From the NCBI GenBank assembly GCA_025362795.1, contig JANYFE010000066.1, positions 1 through 35,684 of the forward strand: 35,684 nt of DNA, read 5' to 3'. A model generated the notes under the pieces. It had not been told where the DNA came from. It did no database searches and saw only the letters and a program-made list of their open reading frames with translations. The position numbers were made by a program, and so were the translations under genes. Source of the DNA: Rhodobacterales bacterium. Its GTDB lineage: Bacteria > Pseudomonadota > Alphaproteobacteria > Rhodobacterales > Rhodobacteraceae. This document shows, piece by piece, positions 32,485-35,684 of this stretch (positions are counted from its first letter, which is position 1; each line of letters opens with the position of its first letter).

Positions 32485-33417
32485 ATGACCCTCCGTGCCT
32501 CCCTTCTTGCCACTGCTTTCGCCGCCATCTCGACCTCCGCTTTCGCGGCGGGTTGTGACAAAGTCACTTTCTCGGACGTTGGCTGGACCGACATCACCGC
32601 CACCACCGCCACCACCACCCTGATCCTCGACGCGCTTGGCTACGAGACAGAGATCAAGGTGCTGGGCGTGCCCGTCACCTACGAAGGCCTCGCCTCGGGG
32701 GACATCGACGTTTTCCTCGGCAACTGGATGCCGACCATGGAATCCAACATCGCCCCCTACCGTGATGCCAAAACCGTCGACACCGTCCGCGCCAATCTGG
32801 AAGGTGCAAAATACACGCTGGCCACCAATGCCAAGGGCGCAGAACTTGGCATCAAGGATTTCAAGGACATCGCCGCCCATGCTGCCGATCTGGAGGACAA
32901 GATCTACGGGATCGAGGCTGGCAATGACGGCAACAAGCTGATCCTCGACATGATCGACAAAGACGCCTTCGGCCTGAAAACCGCCACTGTCGAACTGGTC
33001 GAAAGCTCCGAACAAGGCATGCTGGCCCAGGTCGCCCGTGCCGATAACGAGGGCAAGGCGATCATCTTCCTCGGCTGGGAACCGCATCCGATGAACGCCA
33101 ATTTCAAGATGACCTACCTGACCGGCGGCGATGACTTCTTTGGCCCCAACCTTGGCGGCGCCACCGTCTACACCAACACCCGCGCCGGTTATGTCGCGGA
33201 ATGCCCGAACAGCGGCAAACTGCTGTCCAACCTGTCGTTCTCGCTGGAGATGGAAAACCAGATCATGGGCGCCATCCTGAATGACGGCGCCGAACCGCGC
33301 GATGCCGCCAAGGCCTGGCTCGCAGCTCACTCCGATGCGATCACCCCCTGGCTTGCCGGTGTGACCACCAAAGCCGGTGGCGACGCCACCGCCGCCGTGA
33401 TGGCCGCCTTGAAGTAA
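32485..33417 (+). CDS. choX: Choline/glycine betaine ABC transporter substrate-binding protein ChoX
   Basis: A 310-residue periplasmic binding protein. The signal peptide ends near residue 22 (TSAFAA). The choline-binding aromatic box can be matched to ChoX of Sinorhizobium meliloti (W43, W90, Y119, W205): W34 in DVGWTDI, W81 in FLGNWMP, Y110 in GAKYTL and W198 in LGWEPHP, with almost the same spacing. VFLGNWMPTM and AIIFLGWEPHPMN are family signatures of quaternary-amine binders (OpuAC). C24 and C235 (EC in VAECPNS) may form the structural disulfide. AGGGA precedes the ATG. It is first gene of choXWV, divergent from betI. A terminator-like hairpin follows its stop, expected for a binding protein made in excess over its permease. 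Confidence 0.94.
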   Translation: MTLRASLLATAFAAISTSAFAAGCDKVTFSDVGWTDITATTATTTLILDALGYETEIKVLGVPVTYEGLASGDIDVFLGNWMPTMESNIAPYRDAKTVDTVRANLEGAKYTLATNAKGAELGIKDFKDIAAHAADLEDKIYGIEAGNDGNKLILDMIDKDAFGLKTATVELVESSEQGMLAQVARADNEGKAIIFLGWEPHPMNANFKMTYLTGGDDFFGPNLGGATVYTNTRAGYVAECPNSGKLLSNLSFSLEMENQIMGAILNDGAEPRDAAKAWLAAHSDAITPWLAGVTTKAGGDATAAVMAALK

Positions 33418-33426
33418 CCCCTCGGT

Positions 33427-33451
33427 CCCGGCGTCCGCGCCGGGGCTTTTT
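33427..33451 (+). terminator. Intercistronic terminator/attenuator between choX and choW
   Basis: CCCGGCG-TCCG-CGCCGGG followed by GC and TTTTT is a near-ideal intrinsic terminator 9 bp after the choX stop. Partial read-through would give more ChoX than ChoW/ChoV; the hairpin can also protect the choX mRNA 3' end. Confidence 0.85.
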
Positions 33452-33477
33452 CACGGATCAGGCGGGCGGTGCATCTC

Positions 33478-34359
33478 ATGACTGATATTGTCGCATGGGT
33501 TTTTGGCGTGAAAAAAGCGATCTGGCTCTGGCTGTTCGGCGGTGACAAAATCCCCGTTGGCGCGACCGCCAAGATCGTTTTTGACTGGATGAAAACCCAT
33601 CTCGGCCCGCTGTTCGATGCGATCTCTTTTGTGATGGACGGTATGATCGCCGGCATCCTGTGGCTGTTGCAATCGCCCTATCCCATTGTCGTCATTGCCG
33701 TTTTCGTCGCACTCACCTGGGTCTTGCAGCGCCGCTGGTTCGTCACCATCGGTGTTTTGCTGGGCTTTCTGTTCATCCTGGATCAGGGCTACTGGAAGGA
33801 AACCACCGAAAGCCTGACCCTGATCCTGTCGGCCTGCGTGGTCTGCATGGCGGCCGGCGTGCCGATCGGCATTGCCGCCGCCCACCGCCCCCGCCTTTAC
33901 GCTGCCATGTCGCCGATCCTTGATCTGATGCAGACCCTGCCCACCTTCGTCTACCTGATCCCGGCCATCGTGTTTTTCGGCCTGGGCATGGTGCCCGGCC
34001 TGATCGCCACCGTGATCTTCGTGCTGCCCGCGCCGATCCGCCTGACCCAGCTTGGTGTCGCCTCTACCCCCACCGCGCTGTTGGAGGCTGCCACCGCCTT
34101 TGGTGCCACCCCCTCGCAGCGGCTATGGAAGGTCGAACTGCCCTGGGCCCTGCCGCAGATCATGACCGGCCTCAACCAGACCATCATGCTGTCACTGTCG
34201 ATGGTGGTGATCTCGGCCCTCGTCGGTGCCAACGGCCTTGGCATTCCGGTCCTGCGCGCCCTGTCCTCCGTCAACGCCGCCAAAGGCTTTGAGTCCGGTT
34301 TCGTCATCGTCGTCGTGGCCATCGTCCTCGACCGCATGCTGCGCAGGGAATTGAAATGA
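33478..34359 (+). CDS. choW: Choline/glycine betaine ABC transporter permease ChoW
   Basis: A 293-residue inner-membrane permease. An N-terminal amphipathic region (MTDIVAWVFGVKKAIWLWLFGGDKIPVG) precedes hydrophobic segments at about 62-105 and five or so more to the C-terminus. The BPD_transp_1 domain is clear: DLMQTLPTFVYLIPAIVFFG and PAPIRLTQLGV, then the EAA loop EAATAFGATPSQRLWKVELPWALPQIMTGLNQ (about 200-231), which contacts the ATPase. This loop matches ProW/OpuAB permeases. ATG 33478 is used; the GTG at 33469 with AGG upstream is a plausible alternative adding three residues. The stop overlaps the choV ATG by 4 bp. Confidence 0.92.
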   Translation: MTDIVAWVFGVKKAIWLWLFGGDKIPVGATAKIVFDWMKTHLGPLFDAISFVMDGMIAGILWLLQSPYPIVVIAVFVALTWVLQRRWFVTIGVLLGFLFILDQGYWKETTESLTLILSACVVCMAAGVPIGIAAAHRPRLYAAMSPILDLMQTLPTFVYLIPAIVFFGLGMVPGLIATVIFVLPAPIRLTQLGVASTPTALLEAATAFGATPSQRLWKVELPWALPQIMTGLNQTIMLSLSMVVISALVGANGLGIPVLRALSSVNAAKGFESGFVIVVVAIVLDRMLRRELK

Positions 34360-35396
34360 CCGAACCCACCTCTGTCGCCGTCGAATTCGACCGCGTTTCC
34401 ATCGTGTTCGGCAACAACCCCGACGTGGCCTTGCCACTGATGGATCAGGGCATGTCCCGCGCCGATATCCAGACCCAGACCGCGCAGATTCTCGGCGTCC
34501 ACGACTGCACCCTGTCGGTCGCCACCGGTGAAATCCTCGTGCTGATGGGCCTGTCAGGCTCCGGCAAGTCGACCCTGTTGCGCGGCGTCAACGCCCTGAA
34601 CCCGGTGGTTCGAGGCGAGGTGCGGGTCAACGACGGCGACAAGATGGTCTCCGTCACCAAAGCCGATCCTGAAACTCTGCGCCGCCTGCGCCTGTCGCGC
34701 ATCGCCATGGTGTTTCAGCAATTCGGCCTGCTGCCGTGGCGCACCGTGCGCGAAAACGTCGGTCTTGGCCTGGAACTCGCCGGCCAAACCCCCGAACAAC
34801 GCGCCCCCAAGGTCGACGAGCAACTCGCGCTGGTCAACCTGACCCAATGGGCCGAACGCAAGGTCGGTGAACTGTCGGGCGGCATGCAGCAACGCGTTGG
34901 TCTCGCCCGCGCCTTCGCCACTGACGCGCCGATCCTTCTGATGGACGAACCCTTCTCCGCCCTCGATCCCCTGATCCGTGCCCGCCTGCAAGACGAGCTT
35001 CTGGACCTGCAAGCCAAGCTGAAACGTACCATCATTTTTGTGTCGCACGACCTCGACGAGGCCTTCAAGCTTGGCGACCGTATCGCCCTGATGGAAGGCG
35101 GCCGCATCGTGCAGATCGGCACCGCCCGCGAAATCATCGCCAACCCGATCAGCGATTATGTCGCCGATTTCGTCGCCCATATGAACCCGCTCGGCGTGTT
35201 GACCGCCCGCGACGTGATGGAACCGGGCGACAGCACCGCCTCGGCCAGCGTCGATGCCGAACTGCCGGTCAAGGAAGTGATGGACCTCTTGGCCAAAGGC
35301 GTCACCGAACTCAACGTCACCCATGACGGCCAGAAGATCGGCGTCGTGCGGGCCAATGGATTGATGAGCCGCCTGATCAACCCCAGAAACGGCTGA
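34356..35396 (+). CDS. choV: Choline/glycine betaine ABC transporter ATP-binding protein ChoV
   Basis: A 346-residue ATPase of the ProV/OpuAA type. An N-terminal extension (about 1-45), typical of this subfamily, precedes the nucleotide-binding domain. Walker A GLSGSGKST is at 65-73; the Q-loop is in VFQQFGLLPWRTV, the signature is LSGGMQQRVGLARAF, Walker B is ILLMDEPFSALDP, and the switch histidine is in FVSHDLDEAF. The C-terminal part (about 275-346) resembles a single CBS-like module, shorter than the tandem CBS pair of OpuA-type osmosensing ATPases, so ionic-strength gating is less likely. It completes choXWV. Beyond the stop come a G/C-rich hairpin and then an IS630-family element within about 150 bp. 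Confidence 0.94.
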   Translation: MTEPTSVAVEFDRVSIVFGNNPDVALPLMDQGMSRADIQTQTAQILGVHDCTLSVATGEILVLMGLSGSGKSTLLRGVNALNPVVRGEVRVNDGDKMVSVTKADPETLRRLRLSRIAMVFQQFGLLPWRTVRENVGLGLELAGQTPEQRAPKVDEQLALVNLTQWAERKVGELSGGMQQRVGLARAFATDAPILLMDEPFSALDPLIRARLQDELLDLQAKLKRTIIFVSHDLDEAFKLGDRIALMEGGRIVQIGTAREIIANPISDYVADFVAHMNPLGVLTARDVMEPGDSTASASVDAELPVKEVMDLLAKGVTELNVTHDGQKIGVVRANGLMSRLINPRNG

Positions 35397-35422
35397 CCTT
35401 CCTCCCCCATTCATCTGTTCTT

Positions 35423-35442
35423 GAATATCCCGCGGGGGGCCG
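35423..35442. repeat. Degenerate copy of intergenic motif at 21227-21246
   Basis: GAATAT-CCCGCGGGGGGCC resembles the motif after the EEP gene and begins the hairpin region downstream of choV. Confidence 0.3.
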
Positions 35443-35456
35443 GGAGTGTGCCCCCC
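35434..35456 (+). terminator. G/C-only hairpin after choV
   Basis: GGGGGGC, a 9-base loop and GCCCCCC form a strong stem 37 bp after choV. No T-run follows, so it is only a candidate end point for the choXWV transcript. Confidence 0.35.
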
Positions 35457-35547
35457 CGGGCGGCCCACCAAAAGCGAGGCCCGCCTCTTATCGCCCGAAA
35501 GGTGCATCCTCGGACGCGCCCCAGTCAAATCATGTGAACCAAACCTA

Positions 35548-35684
35548 GAGCGTGTCGCGTTCAGCTGACCCCATAGCCTGCGGCGATGAAGTAGTTTCGG
35601 CATTCGGTTGGCTTGAACAGATCACAGACTGCGCCGACCTGTTTCCAGAGAGCATGGTAGGTTCTGGCGGCGGCCTTGCGTATC
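35548..35684 (-). mobile_element. IS630-family insertion sequence, 3' end, second element
   Basis: The element's outer end seems to begin just after TA at 35546-35547 (within CTAG, a usual IS630-type TA target) with AGAGCGTGTCGCGTTCAGC. The transposase stop codon lies 13-15 bp inside. The rest of the element is beyond the window, so the matching inverted repeat cannot be checked. Confidence 0.6.
35561..35683 (-). CDS. IS630-family transposase, C-terminal fragment (second element)
   Basis: A minus-strand frame enters from the right edge and ends in TGA after 40 codons. The residues ([17 protein letters not shown], then [10 protein letters not shown] and a final IAAGYGVS) are the typical IS630 transposase ending 'P-x-E-C-R-N-Y-F-x-x-A-G-Y'. 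It differs in most positions from the fragment at the left edge apart from these family positions. It is transcribed towards choV. Confidence 0.82.
   Translation of the reverse strand: MRKAAARTYHALWKQVGAVCDLFKPTECRNYFIAAGYGVS

Noticed and set aside
1-35684. CRISPR arrays, tRNA or rRNA genes, toxin-antitoxin or restriction-type defence genes
   Set aside because: No regularly spaced repeats, cloverleaf sequences or characteristic protein motifs were seen on either strand.

Overview
The window is chromosomal DNA of an alphaproteobacterium, most probably a member of the Rhodobacteraceae (Roseobacter/Rhodobacter lineage). The evidence is high G+C with strong third-position GC bias, a short prolyl-tRNA synthetase without an editing insert, an HdaA-type DnaA-related protein with an N-terminal clamp motif, a VPLPA-CTERM surface protein, a DUF6497 protein in a pccB operon, and choXWV next to betI/betA. 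The genus cannot be fixed from sequence alone. Both ends are cut inside transposase genes of two different IS630-family elements whose 3' ends point inward, so this 35-kb piece is framed by insertion sequences, as often happens with draft contigs.

Layout from left to right. (a) 209-4366, minus strand: lolD and lolC (lipoprotein export), a DUF2937 membrane protein, a ThuA-like protein and a fatty acid hydroxylase/sterol desaturase-family membrane enzyme, which diverges from a tetR-type regulator (4474-5016). (b) 5010-8511: an aldo/keto reductase, a divergent saccharopine-dehydrogenase-like/DUF4166 protein, and a VPLPA-CTERM exported protein, followed by a 650-bp gene-poor stretch. (c) 9162-12000, minus: proS, then an overlapping operon of a PepSY-type periplasmic protein, a cytochrome b561 and a membrane-anchored LuxR-type regulator. 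(d) 12333-21151, plus: perM-like permease and hdaA (overlapping), ppk1 and ppx (polyphosphate synthesis and breakdown), then a VOC protein, a GNAT acetyltransferase, a TerB-DnaJ protein and an endonuclease/exonuclease/phosphatase-family enzyme. (e) 21329-29358, minus: the propionyl-CoA to succinyl-CoA pathway. pccB leads a set with DUF6497 and an unknown gene; a small glycine-rich lipoprotein gene lies between two terminators; then pccA, a sulfotransferase-like gene and methylmalonyl-CoA mutase. (f) 29574-35396: a CoxG-like SRPBCC protein, then the choline module: betA and betI on the minus strand diverging from choX, choW and choV, with a clean BetI-type palindrome in the divergent promoter.

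The best-integrated systems are choline import and oxidation (choXWV, betA, betI, but no betB here), propionyl-CoA carboxylation and mutation (pccA, pccB, mcm), and polyphosphate turnover (ppk1, ppx). Points deserving a second look are two directly abutting perfect 22-bp palindromes after ppx, the PepSY/b561/membrane-LuxR operon, the sulfotransferase-like gene between pccA and mcm, a hairpin carrying a Shine-Dalgarno heptamer in its loop upstream of the small lipoprotein gene, and the separation of proS from lolCD. I did not find an unmistakable new defence or mobile system.
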